Both the position numbers and the translations under genes were made by a program. A DNA stretch of 64,000 nucleotides, taken from contig NZ_JAPNJW010000001.1 of assembly GCF_026626745.1 (NCBI RefSeq), forward strand, positions 5,502,001 through 5,566,000, read 5' to 3'. Under the pieces are notes generated by a model, which did not search any database, was not told the DNA's origin, and saw only the letters and a list, made by a program, of their open reading frames with translations. Of the stretch, positions 54,531 to 62,265 are shown in pieces (position 1 is the first letter of the stretch; each line of letters begins with the position of its first letter). The DNA comes from Nannocystis sp. RBIL2 (GTDB lineage Bacteria > Myxococcota_A > Polyangia > Nannocystales > Nannocystaceae).

Positions 54531-55124
54531 CTATGCACAATCGCCGTCCGGGCCGCGGGCGCTCGCCATCAGCGTCAGCACCCGCAGCTCCAGCTGGAGC
54601 ACCTGCTCGCGTCCGCGCAGCTCGGCCTGCTCGATCGCGTGCATCAGCATCACCACCGCGGCCGTCACCAGCAGCGCCAGCGACACCACCAGCATCGCCA
54701 GCGCGCCCTGGCCCGGCGACCCGGCGGCCAGCGCCGCGGTCATCGCCACGGTGATCAGCGTGAAGCCGAAGGCCATCCGCGCCGCCGCCCCGCGGTCGCG
54801 GCGGCGATGCACCGCCCCGCGCCGCAGCACCCCCGCGGCCCACAGCGACCAGCTCGCCCCGAACCCCGCGAGCAGCGTCAGCGCGGCCCGGGTCAGCGGC
54901 GCCAGAGTGTCCGGCTCGGTCACCACCAGCGCCGCGCACACGCCCGCGCCCACCAGCCCGGCCACCGCCACCGCGGCGTGAAGCACCCGCTGCAGCGGCG
55001 ACAGCGGCCGCACCAGCATCGCCTCCATCTGCCGCCGATGCTGCTCGCGCAGCCCCGCAGTCGTGTGCGCCTGCTCGAGCGCGAGCAGAGAGTCCGAGAA
55101 CCTGTCCGAACGGTCAGCCATCAC
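54531..55124 (-). CDS. Four-helix membrane protein, putative partner of the ECF sigma
   Basis: 197 residues, starting MMADRSDRFSDSLLALEQAHTTAGLREQHRRQMEAMLVRPLSPLQR. The cytosolic head (1-45) is helical. Two membrane pairs follow (VLHAAVAVAGLVGAGVCAALVV; LTLLAGFGASWSLWAAGVL; MAFGFTLITVAMTAALAAG; LAMLVVSLALLVTAAVVMLMHAIEQAE), and a helical tail (EQAELRGREQVLQLELRVLTLM) resembles a leucine-zipper. The start overlaps the sigma gene stop by ATGA, the usual position of an anti-sigma factor, but it lacks the zinc-binding HxxxCxxC motif of ZAS proteins. Non-canonical membrane anti-sigma or co-regulator. Confidence 0.72.
   Translation of the reverse strand: MMADRSDRFSDSLLALEQAHTTAGLREQHRRQMEAMLVRPLSPLQRVLHAAVAVAGLVGAGVCAALVVTEPDTLAPLTRAALTLLAGFGASWSLWAAGVLRRGAVHRRRDRGAAARMAFGFTLITVAMTAALAAGSPGQGALAMLVVSLALLVTAAVVMLMHAIEQAELRGREQVLQLELRVLTLMASARGPDGDCA
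55102..55117. repeat. 16-bp dyad, one-mismatch copy (CTGTCC-GAAC-GGTCAG)
   Basis: Close to the start codon of the four-helix membrane protein, inside its first codons. Confidence 0.3.
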
Positions 55125-55666
55125 CCATCTCCTTCCAGCACGGCCCGCAGGGCCTTCCTCGCCTTGAACAGCCGGGACTTCACGGTGCCCGGCGGGATCG
55201 TCAGGACCTCGGCGATCTCGGCGATCGAGAGGTCATCCAAAAAGCACAGAGCGAGCACCTCGCGGTCGACCGGCGGCAGGCGGGCCAGGCCGGCGTAGAC
55301 CTGCTCCGCGTCGGCCCAGCGGCCCAGCGGGTCGTCCTCGTCGACCGGCTCCGGCGCCTCGGGCCCGGCCCGCTCGCGTTCGGCGTAGCGCCCGCGCAGG
55401 TGGGTCATCAGCGTGTTGCGGGCGATCGTGTACAGCCACTGCGGCAGGCACTGCGGCTCGCGCAGCCGATCGATCCGCGACAGCACCGCCACCCACACCT
55501 CCTGCATCACCTGCCACGCCTCCTCCTCGTCGACCAGCATCCGCCGGACGTAGAAGAACAGCCGCGGCTCCCAGGCGCGCACCAGCTCGGCCAGCGCGGC
55601 GGGCTCCCCTCGCCGGCAGCGGAGCGCCAACAGTTCGTGACGGATGCGGTCGGTCTCGCGGCTCAT
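55121..55666 (-). CDS. ECF-type RNA polymerase sigma factor (second)
   Basis: 181 residues. Region 2: LAELVRAWEPRLFFYVRRMLVDEEEAWQVMQEVWVAVLSRIDRLREPQCLPQWLYTIARNTLMTHLRGR, close to the classic ECF pattern. An acidic linker follows (EAPEPVDEDDPLGRW). Region 4: QVYAGLARLPPVDREVLALCFLDDLSIAEIAEVLTIPPGTVKSRLFKARKALR. It is first in a minus-strand operon with a 4-TM protein and possibly the RNA ligase. A sequence resembling an ECF-type promoter lies just upstream on the same strand, suggesting autoregulation. Confidence 0.93.
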   Translation of the reverse strand: MSRETDRIRHELLALRCRRGEPAALAELVRAWEPRLFFYVRRMLVDEEEAWQVMQEVWVAVLSRIDRLREPQCLPQWLYTIARNTLMTHLRGRYAERERAGPEAPEPVDEDDPLGRWADAEQVYAGLARLPPVDREVLALCFLDDLSIAEIAEVLTIPPGTVKSRLFKARKALRAVLEGDG

Positions 55667-55680
55667 GAGGTCTCACTGCG

Positions 55681-55710
55681 GATAGTCGGGGACTGTGCCC
55701 CTCCGGTTCA
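55681..55710 (-). promoter_or_regulatory. Possible ECF-type autoregulatory promoter
   Basis: Read on the minus strand: TGAACC (55710-55705), 16-nt spacer, CGACTATC (55688-55681), 14 nt before the sigma gene ATG. GAACC/-35 and CG-rich -10 elements are typical of many ECF promoters; not proven here. Confidence 0.3.
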
Positions 55711-56518
55711 CGCCCGAGCGAAAAATTCTTGGTCCCCTCGTTTTGCGCGCCCGGGCGTCGCTCCCGACCAACATGTCATGCCTCGCCCCGGCTACGAAGG
55801 ATGGGGCCCTCCGGCCGGCGAGACCTCCGCGGACCGCCTGGCGCGGCGAGGTGCGGACCCCGACGACCCGCCCTGGGATCCGCCGTCGGCTCACGCGGTC
55901 TGCGGAATGGACGTCGAGGACCTGCAACAGCGGGTCGATCGGCGGTTCACCTGACCATTCAAACATATATACATACTACTTCGGCGCGCCGGTCGCCGCG
56001 CGGCGGGTGCGATGAATGTCGCACAGCCGGTCACTCGCGGCCGGCCGCGGCCTCGTGTGGGCGACGGCTCATATGTGAAGACCGACGAATGACGCGAGCC
56101 CTCGGATCGGCCCCGGCCGTGCGCGGCGGGCTCCGGGGCCGCCGCGGGCGCGCCGCTTGTCCAATGAATCCGGCCAGTTCCCGCCGAGGATTCGCCGGCG
56201 GCCCGGACGCGGGCGACGGCGCGTCGTCCGACTCGGGCGGCGCGGCGGGCGATTCACACGATGGACTATGTATATTGTGTAGCGCGTTACATCCCGCAGG
56301 GCCGACCGCCGCAATTCGTCGCCGCGCGGCCTCGTCCGGCGAAGAGCCGGCACCCGCGATATCACCGGTGTATTCGCGGCTCCGGACCGCGGCGAGGGGC
56401 CCGCGCGGCCGTTCCTGGCCACAATTCGCGATTGCTCGGCCGCGCGACGCAATCATCCTTCGAGTCGGGACGGCGGCGGGAATCCACTCGCCGTCGTCCG
56501 GAAGAAAGGATTGCTACC
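55711..56518. other. Long intergenic region with AT-rich islets
   Basis: About 800 bp with no coherent frame. Two AT-rich patches stand out against the GC-rich background: ACATATATACATACTACTT (55963-55981) and the stretch 56262-56282 with ATGTATATTG. They could be promoter elements or remains of foreign DNA. A GAAGAAAGGA Shine-Dalgarno near the end belongs to the next gene. Confidence 0.4.
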
Positions 56519-57124
56519 ATGTCTCGCAACATTCTCATGTTGGCCCCTGCGCTCGCGTTCGCACTGCCGTTCGTCACCTCCCAGCCGACGATGGCGCGTC
56601 CCCTCGCCCTTCAGGCCCAGGAGACTCTGTGGGACGACCGAGACGGCGACCACGACGACGACGATGACGACGACGACCACGGCGACGACGACCTGATCGC
56701 GATCATGGTCTGCTTCGAGGCACAGCTCGTGCTCAACCAGGACAACCGCTCCTACTCGTGCGACCTCGTCGAGGGTCCGCAGTGCCTGGCGAGCTGCTCC
56801 GCCGAGGCGGTCGCGCCGCTGTGCCAGACCGAGATCGCCAACCGCGCCCGCGCCGACGACTTCGACACCTGCGTGGAGGAGCGCCTGGCCACCTGCCGCA
56901 GCCAATGTGAGACCGGCGGCGCCGCCTTCTGTCACGCCGACGACGACCTCAAGGCCCGCGGCGGCGACGACCACGACGACGACGACAACGACGACCACGA
57001 GAACGACGACGACGACGACAACGACAACATCGACGGGAATATCGACGTCCACGAGGAGGACGGCCTGATCTTCATCGACGTGGAGATCTGCCTCGACCTC
57101 GTGATCGACCCCGACCGCCTCTGA
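56519..57124 (+). CDS. Secreted Asp/His-rich, Cys-containing protein
   Basis: 201 residues from ATG 56519, with AGAAAGGA 9 nt before it. A Sec signal (MSRNILMLAPALAFALPFVTSQPTMA) is followed by an Asp/His tract (residues about 40-60, mostly D with scattered H and G). A Cys-rich helical core follows (CFEAQLVLNQDNRSYSCDLVEGPQCLASCSAEAVAPLCQTEIANRARADDFDTCVEERLATCRSQCETGGAAFCH). A second Asp/His/Asn tract (about 143-170) precedes a short hydrophobic beta end (GLIFIDVEICLDLVID). The core has a CxxxC/hairpin layout like small four-helix disulfide proteins. The Asp/His tracts suggest binding of Ca2+, Zn2+ or Ni2+. No family recognised. It is followed by the best intrinsic terminator in the window. 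Confidence 0.8.
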   Translation: MSRNILMLAPALAFALPFVTSQPTMARPLALQAQETLWDDRDGDHDDDDDDDDHGDDDLIAIMVCFEAQLVLNQDNRSYSCDLVEGPQCLASCSAEAVAPLCQTEIANRARADDFDTCVEERLATCRSQCETGGAAFCHADDDLKARGGDDHDDDDNDDHENDDDDDNDNIDGNIDVHEEDGLIFIDVEICLDLVIDPDRL

Positions 57125-57145
57125 TCCGCGCAGCGCCCATCACAC

Positions 57146-57176
57146 GGCCGCGATCGGCGCTTCGCCGGTCGCGGCC
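57146..57176 (+). terminator. Intrinsic terminator: 13-bp stem plus CCTTT
   Basis: GGCCGCGATCGGC and GCCGGTCGCGGCC pair over 13 bp (one G-T), 5-nt loop, followed by CCCTTT. It lies 21 nt after the Asp/His-rich gene stop and 13 nt from the convergent gene end. Confidence 0.7.
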
Positions 57177-57188
57177 CCTTTCGCGTCG

Positions 57189-58277
57189 TCACAAACCCTG
57201 CACGAACTCCCAGATCTGCTGCCCCCCGAACAGCGGCCACCCGTGCGTGGTGCCGTCATAACCGCCCTCGCTGTGCTCGCACCACACGACCGGCAGGCCG
57301 GCGTCGCAGCCCTGGTACGCCGCGCAGGCGTGGCTCTCCGGCTCGGCCTCGACCGCCGCGTGGACCTCGGCGATCGGCGGCGCCGTCGCGGCGTCACAGC
57401 CGTTGCGCTCGCGCCAGAAGTCGCGCGCCTCCTCGCCGTTGTCGAACGGCACGTGGACGTCGGCGATCCCGTGGATCACCAGCGCCGCGACCCGGTCGAC
57501 GCAATCGTCCTTCTCGGGCAGATAGCCGGCCACCGGCGCGATCGCCAGCAGCCGGTCGCCGAACCGGCAGCCGAGGACGTTGACGAAGTGCGCGCCCGAG
57601 CTGGTGCCGGCCGCGAACACCCGCGCCTCGTCGACGCAGTACTCGTTCGTCAGCCGATCGAGCACCGCGGCGAAGAACTCGGCGTTGATCTCGCGCTCGC
57701 CGTCACCCTCCCAGCCGGTCCCGCCGAGCGACGTCATGTACACGAGGATCGCGTGATCGCCCATCGCCGCCTGGAACCCGGCGCAGTCGCCGTCCTGACA
57801 ATTGGGCCCGGTGCGATTGCGGCCGTGGAATCCGAAGCCCAGCGGATAGGCCGTGTTCGGGTCGTAGTCGGGCGGCAGCGACACGATGTACTGCCCTGAT
57901 TGATCCTGCACCTCGATCGTCAGCGGCCCGCTCGCAGGATTCATCACACCACAGCCCGCGCTGCCCGCCGCGCCCGTCGTGCCCTCCGTGGTCGTGCTCG
58001 CGTCGGTCGTCGCCGGCGCCCCGGTCGTCGGCTCCCCGGTCGTCGGCGCCGCCGTCGTGCCCGTGCTCGTGCTCGTCGAGACCTCGGCGGTCGTTCCGCC
58101 CGTGGTGGTCGCGTCGCTCGCCGCCTCGGTGGTGGTCGCCGGCGGCGGCTCCGTCGTCCCCGTCGTGGTCGTCGCGCCGGTGGCGTCGGTGCTGCCGTCG
58201 CCGCCGCCCGAACAACCGCCAATCGACCCGGCAGCCAGCCACGCCGCCCACGAAAAATCGCGCAATCCGCGGATCAT
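57189..58277 (-). CDS. LpqC/PHB-depolymerase-like (CE1) esterase lipoprotein
   Basis: 362 residues. Lipobox SIGGC (Cys22), then a Thr/Ala/Gly linker to about residue 105. The alpha/beta-hydrolase follows: YIVSLPPDYDPNTAYPLGFGFHGRN (oxyanion region), nucleophile elbow VFAAGTSSGAHFVNVLGC (G-x-S-x-G), Asp in LVIHGIADVHVPFDNG and His near the end in DGTTHGWPLFGG. The triad and the disulfide-rich body fit esterase family CE1/LpqC (feruloyl esterase or PHB depolymerase type). It is lipid-anchored and faces outside, so a predation or polymer-degradation enzyme is plausible. Divergent from the macrodomain gene (84 bp). Confidence 0.88.
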   Translation of the reverse strand: MIRGLRDFSWAAWLAAGSIGGCSGGGDGSTDATGATTTTGTTEPPPATTTEAASDATTTGGTTAEVSTSTSTGTTAAPTTGEPTTGAPATTDASTTTEGTTGAAGSAGCGVMNPASGPLTIEVQDQSGQYIVSLPPDYDPNTAYPLGFGFHGRNRTGPNCQDGDCAGFQAAMGDHAILVYMTSLGGTGWEGDGEREINAEFFAAVLDRLTNEYCVDEARVFAAGTSSGAHFVNVLGCRFGDRLLAIAPVAGYLPEKDDCVDRVAALVIHGIADVHVPFDNGEEARDFWRERNGCDAATAPPIAEVHAAVEAEPESHACAAYQGCDAGLPVVWCEHSEGGYDGTTHGWPLFGGQQIWEFVQGL

Positions 58278-58361
58278 GCGTCACGCTACCAAATCTCGCC
58301 AATCATCGGTGCGCGTTCCCGATCGATGGACGCCGAGCGGTGAATCGACGATCCTCACCGC

Positions 58362-59192
58362 ATGCGCGATCCTCGTGAGATCTCTCGGTCCGACGCCGCG
58401 GCCATGGGGGCGGAAGCCCTGAAGGTCTGTCGCGCCGGCAGCTACACCGCGCCGTCGGGCCGCGTCGTCGCGCTCGGCGACGCGATCGCGCGGGCGATCG
58501 CCGGCACCGCCGACATCCCTCCCGCCCTCGCCCTCGACCTCGCGCCCCGCGGTCACCGGTCCACCCGCATCGAGGTCGTCAATGACAGCACCCTGGTCGC
58601 GGCGCGTCGCCTGCACGACGACGGCCGCGACGTCGTCGCCCTCAACTTCGCCTCCGCGCGCCGGCCGGGCGGCGGCTTCCTGTCCGGCGCGCGAGCCCAG
58701 GAGGAGTCGCTGTGCCGCGCCTCGGCGCTGTACGTGTGCCTCGAAGGCCGGGCGATGTACGGCGAGCACGGCGGCTGGCACGACGCGATGCACGGCGACG
58801 CGATGATCTACTCGCCGGCCGTCCCGGTGTTCCGCGGCGACGACGGCCCGCTGCTCGAGCAGCCGTGGCAGTGCGGCTTCATCACCGCCGCGGCGCCGAA
58901 CCGCAACGCCCTGCGCAGCCGCGCGCCCGAACGCGAGGCCGAGCTGCCGCAGGTGTTCGCCGGCCGAATCGCCCGCGTCCTGGCCCTCGCCGCTCGCCAC
59001 GGCCACGACGGCGTCGTCCTCGGCGCCTGGGGCTGCGGCGCGTTCGGCTGCGACCCCGAGCTCGTCGCCAGCCAGTTCCACGCCGCCCTCACCGGCCCGT
59101 TCCGCGGCACCTTCGAGCGCGTGGTGTTCGCCGTCCTCGACACCAGCCTCGAGCAGCGCACCATGGGCCCGTTCGCCCGCCGCTTCGCATGA
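58362..59192 (+). CDS. TIGR02452/DUF2263 macrodomain protein (PARG-like)
   Basis: 276 residues. It matches the microbial poly(ADP-ribose) glycohydrolase family. Visible pieces are VVNDSTLVAARRL (about 72-84), NFASARRPGGGFLSGARAQEESLCRAS (95-121) with the catalytic GGG-x(7)-QEE signature at 103-115, DAMIYSPAVPVFRGDDG, FITAAAPN and LGAWGCGAFGCDPELVA near the end. Total length is right and both catalytic Glu are present. It removes or trims ADP-ribose from proteins or nucleic acids. It is convergent with a NADAR-like gene across only 41 bp that hold a GGACATG-type dyad. Confidence 0.92.
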   Translation: MRDPREISRSDAAAMGAEALKVCRAGSYTAPSGRVVALGDAIARAIAGTADIPPALALDLAPRGHRSTRIEVVNDSTLVAARRLHDDGRDVVALNFASARRPGGGFLSGARAQEESLCRASALYVCLEGRAMYGEHGGWHDAMHGDAMIYSPAVPVFRGDDGPLLEQPWQCGFITAAAPNRNALRSRAPEREAELPQVFAGRIARVLALAARHGHDGVVLGAWGCGAFGCDPELVASQFHAALTGPFRGTFERVVFAVLDTSLEQRTMGPFARRFA

Positions 59193-59197
59193 CGTTC

Positions 59198-59223
59198 AGA
59201 ACATGCTCTTCATGACATGTTCT
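59198..59223. repeat. Gene-end dyad copy 6, with compensated change (GAACATG-N10-CATGTTC)
   Basis: AGAACATG-N10-CATGTTCT, 5 nt after the macrodomain gene stop and 10 nt from the convergent gene end. Relative to the other copies, one G:C pair is A:T on both sides, so pairing is retained. Confidence 0.75.
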
Positions 59224-59233
59224 ATCAAACATC

Positions 59234-59869
59234 TCACATCATTCTCTGCTGCAGCCTGAATCGCAGCACCATCAGCGCCAGCGGCATGTAGCGCCCGAGC
59301 GCGGTCACCCCGGCCTGGCCCATGTACAGCAGCGACATCCCGGTCGCCAGCAGCGCCTGGCGCACGTACGGGTGGGCCAGCAGCTTGGCCTCGGTCGCGC
59401 GGGCGATCAGCGCCCCGTGTTCGGGCGAGCCGACCGCGATCTCCTGGCCGCGCCAGCGGAACGACCGGCGCCCGCCCGTGCCGACCCGCCGCCGCCCCGA
59501 CGTCCCGGCCGCCACCGCCGCGCGTGACGGATCGGTCTCCTGCAGCTTCAAGCACTGATAAAAGCTCCACACGCTGCGGCACACCACGCCGTCGAGCACG
59601 AACTGCGCCGGCGATTCGCTCGACAGCGGCGCGCCCGAGATCATGTGAGCGAGCGGCCGCCGCTGCTGGACCCGCCACGCCGCGTACTCGGCCGGCCCGA
59701 GCTTCAGAGTGCGCGCCTCCAGCTCGGCCGCGCGCGCGTCCCCGACCGTCGCACGGCGGCCCTCGTAGAGCAGGCCCTCGAGCTGCCGCTCGTCCGGATC
59801 GATCGCGCGGCAAGCATCGTCGACGCCGCGGCTCCTCACCAGCTCTCGCAGCGGTCGCTCGCTCGCCAC
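59234..59869 (-). CDS. NADAR/YbiA-like protein, divergent
   Basis: 211 residues from GTG 59869. About 75 helical residues precede a segment resembling the NADAR fold (YbiA): LSSESPAQFVLDGVVCRSVWSFYQCLKL (82-109), then GALIARATEAKLLAHPYVRQALLATGMSLLY (152-182) and ALGRYMPLALMVLRFRL (190-206), matching YbiA's 'sNF...dG..w.tsEHyfQaqKf', 'AKfeqh.elr.lLLaT' and 'nrLGylLMelReqL'. The catalytic Glu of 'SEHYFQ' is Trp/Ser here and the WGD motif is absent, so activity may be altered. NADAR proteins remove ADP-ribose from guanine in DNA or act on NAD-derived N-glycosides. Convergent with the PARG-like macrodomain gene. Confidence 0.6.
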   Translation of the reverse strand: MASERPLRELVRSRGVDDACRAIDPDERQLEGLLYEGRRATVGDARAAELEARTLKLGPAEYAAWRVQQRRPLAHMISGAPLSSESPAQFVLDGVVCRSVWSFYQCLKLQETDPSRAAVAAGTSGRRRVGTGGRRSFRWRGQEIAVGSPEHGALIARATEAKLLAHPYVRQALLATGMSLLYMGQAGVTALGRYMPLALMVLRFRLQQRMM

Positions 59870-59926
59870 GCGGCGATTGTACCGCCCTCGTCGCCAACGT
59901 CTCGCGCTTCTTGTTACCCTCGCCGC

Positions 59927-61231
59927 ATGCTCGGCCGCCTCTTCGCCTCGCGTCGACACGCCGCCGGCGCGCTCGTGCTCCTCGCCTGTCCGTCGAGCTC
60001 GCCGAGGCCCGCGCTCGATCCCCCGCCGCGCGCCGCCGCGGAGCCCGCGACCGAAGCCCAGCAGCGCCCGGCCGCGCATGCACCCGCCGATCCGCCCCAG
60101 CTCGACGTCGCCGCGCCTCCCGACGCCCCGACGCCCGGCCCGCTCGACTACGCCGCCAGCCCCACCGGCGTCCTCGTCGTGTGGTCGCGTCACGACGGCG
60201 AGACCAGCGAGATCGTCGCGCAACAGCTCGACCCGCGCGGCAGCCCGCTCGCGCCGCCGAGGCACGTCCTGCGCACCGAGGGCGAGATTGTGGACCTCGC
60301 GGTGAGCACCGCGAAGGGCCACGCGTGGCTCGCCTACGTCGCCGAGATCGAGGCACCGAGCGGCCTGCTCGGCGCCGCCGTCCTCGCTCCCGATCTGTCC
60401 GTCACCGGCGCGCGCGTCCTCGATCGCTTCACCGCCGACGCTCTCTCGGCCTGGGGTGGCGACCGCGTGCGGGTGCTCGCCCTCGCCCCCGACGACGCAG
60501 TGATCGCGGCCATCGGTGCACCGGTGCAGTGCCGCGATCGCGTCGTCGGCGGCACCCGTGCGTGCCCCGGCTATCACCTCTACACAATGCGCGGCGGCGA
60601 TTTCAAAGATAACCACGTCGCCGAGGTCGGAGTCGACGGTGGCCAGTCCGACATGGGCGCGCTCGTCGACGTCGGCGCCGGTGTCTTGCTCGACGTCTGG
60701 GCCTGGCACGGCGGCCCCAGCCACGCCGACCTCTACCTGCCGCGCGGCGCCACCAAAGCAGCCACCCCGAAGTTCCGCCGCGTCCGCTGCCGGCCTCCGT
60801 TCCGCCGCGGCTTCGACGGCGAGGCCTTGGTCTCGTGGTGCGCCGGCGACGACGCCGGCCTCGACGAGCGCTGCCGGCTGAGCGACGACCCTGCCGCTCG
60901 CTGCACGCAGCTCCACCTCGTCACCTTGAAAGATCGCGTCCTCACCCCGCGCAGCGCCCCGCAGGGCGCCCCGCTCACCGCCCTGACGCTCCGCTGCAGC
61001 GCCGGTCGGCCCGTGCTCGACGTCGCGTGGGACGGCGGCTCACGCCGGCTCGACCCGCAGGCCCCCGGCGCCGCGCTCGACCTCCGCCCGGAGCTCGGCG
61101 TGTGGACTGGCGAGTACGGCGTGCAGATCGCCGAGGACGGGCAGGTCACCCGCTACCGCTGCCAGCCGGACGAGCGCCTTGAGCAGGGGCCCGTCGCGCC
61201 GCTCGACCTCGCGGCCCCGGCGAGCGCGTGA
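59927..61231 (+). CDS. Large lipoprotein of unknown function
   Basis: 434 residues from ATG 59927. Lipobox LVLLAC (Cys about 21), then a Pro/Ala linker to about residue 65. The mature part has beta strands in a repeating pattern (GVLVVWSRHDGETSEIVAQQLDPRGSPL; AWLAYVAEIEAPSGLLGAAVLAPDLSV; VRVLALAPDDAVIAAIGAPVQC) consistent with a beta-propeller whose blades carry 'VvWs..dG....i.aq.l...G'. Several Cys pairs occur near the end (WCAGDDAGLDERCRLSDDPAARC). Probably a surface binding protein. Divergent from the NADAR-like gene (57 bp). Confidence 0.75.
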   Translation: MLGRLFASRRHAAGALVLLACPSSSPRPALDPPPRAAAEPATEAQQRPAAHAPADPPQLDVAAPPDAPTPGPLDYAASPTGVLVVWSRHDGETSEIVAQQLDPRGSPLAPPRHVLRTEGEIVDLAVSTAKGHAWLAYVAEIEAPSGLLGAAVLAPDLSVTGARVLDRFTADALSAWGGDRVRVLALAPDDAVIAAIGAPVQCRDRVVGGTRACPGYHLYTMRGGDFKDNHVAEVGVDGGQSDMGALVDVGAGVLLDVWAWHGGPSHADLYLPRGATKAATPKFRRVRCRPPFRRGFDGEALVSWCAGDDAGLDERCRLSDDPAARCTQLHLVTLKDRVLTPRSAPQGAPLTALTLRCSAGRPVLDVAWDGGSRRLDPQAPGAALDLRPELGVWTGEYGVQIAEDGQVTRYRCQPDERLEQGPVAPLDLAAPASA

Positions 61232-61257
61232 ATGTCCTCAGGACACGCTATCAACCG

Positions 61258-61527
61258 TTACTTGCAGTCGGGATCGGCCTGAAGGCTGGTGAGCATCCCC
61301 TTGCAGCTCTCGCTGACAGCCACGGGATTGCTGTTCTTGGCGAAGCCTTCCTTCGAAGTGGCGGCCATCTTGCGCAAGATGTCGCCCTTCGGCGCGGGCG
61401 CTTTCGCGGCGCAGGCCTCGACGGCCGCGAAGTAGTCCTTGCAGGCCTGGCTCTCCATCCCGCCGCCGCAGGCGGCCCCGCAGATCAGGGCCGCGACGAA
61501 GCTCCATCCGATTGTCTTGTCGGTCAT
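61258..61527 (-). CDS. Small lipoprotein
   Basis: 89 residues from ATG 61527, with AAGGATG as Shine-Dalgarno 6 nt upstream; this decides against the ATG 12 codons upstream. Lipobox ICGAAC (Cys about 18) followed by Gly-Gly. The mature 70 residues are helical with four Cys (ACKDYFAAVEACAAKAPAPKGDI; SESCKGMLTSLQADPDCK), likely two disulfides in a helical hairpin. Common type of small myxobacterial envelope lipoprotein; function unknown. It is convergent with the 59927 gene. Confidence 0.78.
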   Translation of the reverse strand: MTDKTIGWSFVAALICGAACGGGMESQACKDYFAAVEACAAKAPAPKGDILRKMAATSKEGFAKNSNPVAVSESCKGMLTSLQADPDCK

Positions 61528-61650
61528 GCAGACATCCTTGCATGGCGACGACGAACGAGGCAATCCGCGTTCACATGCGACGTATCGCGCGTTCGCCTCG
61601 CCCGCACGCTTGCATTCGCGCGCAGTGAAAGACGATCGGGGCGATAGTAA

Positions 61651-61680
61651 TCGTGGGCTGTCCCAGGGGACAGCCCACGA
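61651..61680 (-). terminator. 30-bp perfect palindrome ending the TspO gene
   Basis: TCGTGGGCTGTCCC-AG-GGGACAGCCCACGA: 14-bp arms, 12 nt after the TspO stop. It contains the fourth perfect CTGTCC-N4-GGACAG core (61658-61673). TTA follows on the minus strand but no long T-tract. Confidence 0.65.
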
Positions 61681-61692
61681 CGCCCGCCGGGC

Positions 61693-62193
61693 TCAACGGT
61701 TGAGGTTCCAGATCGACGCGTTCAGCGCGAACGCGAACGACACCCACAGCAGGTGCGGGATCTGCAGCAACCCGGCCGCCGGACTGACCTTGAAGAACGC
61801 GCGGATCATCGACATCAGCGCGAACCACTGCACCCCGACGCACACCAGCGACAGGTCCGGGCGGTGGAGGCCGAAGAACAGCGGCGACCAGGCGGCGTTG
61901 AGCAGCTGGTAGAGGAAGAACAGGCCGATCGCCCACGGCACCAGCGGGTGCTTGTCCTTGCGCGCCACCAGGTAGATGCTCAGGCCCATGGTCGCGTAGA
62001 GCGTCAGCCACACCGGGCCGAACACCGAGTCGGGCGGGGTCCAGTCGGGCTTGTGAAGGCGGTGGTACCAGCGGTCGGGCCCAAAGAAGTACCCGGACAG
62101 AGCGGGCACGTAGGCCACGCCGATCCAGAACAGCAGGCTCAGGGGTGACAATCGGCGGTGCTGCATACGCGCAAGATTGAGGGCGATCGGCAT
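61693..62193 (-). CDS. tspO: TspO/MBR family membrane protein
   Basis: 166 residues from ATG 62193; a TTG three codons upstream and an ATG nine codons downstream (MQHRRL) are alternatives. Five membrane helices and all family signatures are present: GYFFGPDRWYHRLHKPDWTPPDSVFGPVWLTLYATMGLSIYL, LFFLYQLLNAAWSPLFFGLHRPDLSLV and LLQIPHLLWVSFAFALNASIWNLN (the W-x-x-F/Y-A-x-x-L-N end). TspO proteins bind tetrapyrroles and cholesterol-like ligands and often regulate stress or photo-oxidative responses. It is monocistronic with a strong terminator hairpin. Confidence 0.95.
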   Translation of the reverse strand: MPIALNLARMQHRRLSPLSLLFWIGVAYVPALSGYFFGPDRWYHRLHKPDWTPPDSVFGPVWLTLYATMGLSIYLVARKDKHPLVPWAIGLFFLYQLLNAAWSPLFFGLHRPDLSLVCVGVQWFALMSMIRAFFKVSPAAGLLQIPHLLWVSFAFALNASIWNLNR

Positions 62194-62265
62194 GCGCGGC
62201 AACTCGCGGTGATCGCGTCCGAGCTTGCAAAGCGCCGCCCTCGAGGTCGCCGCCTCGCGACGCGC

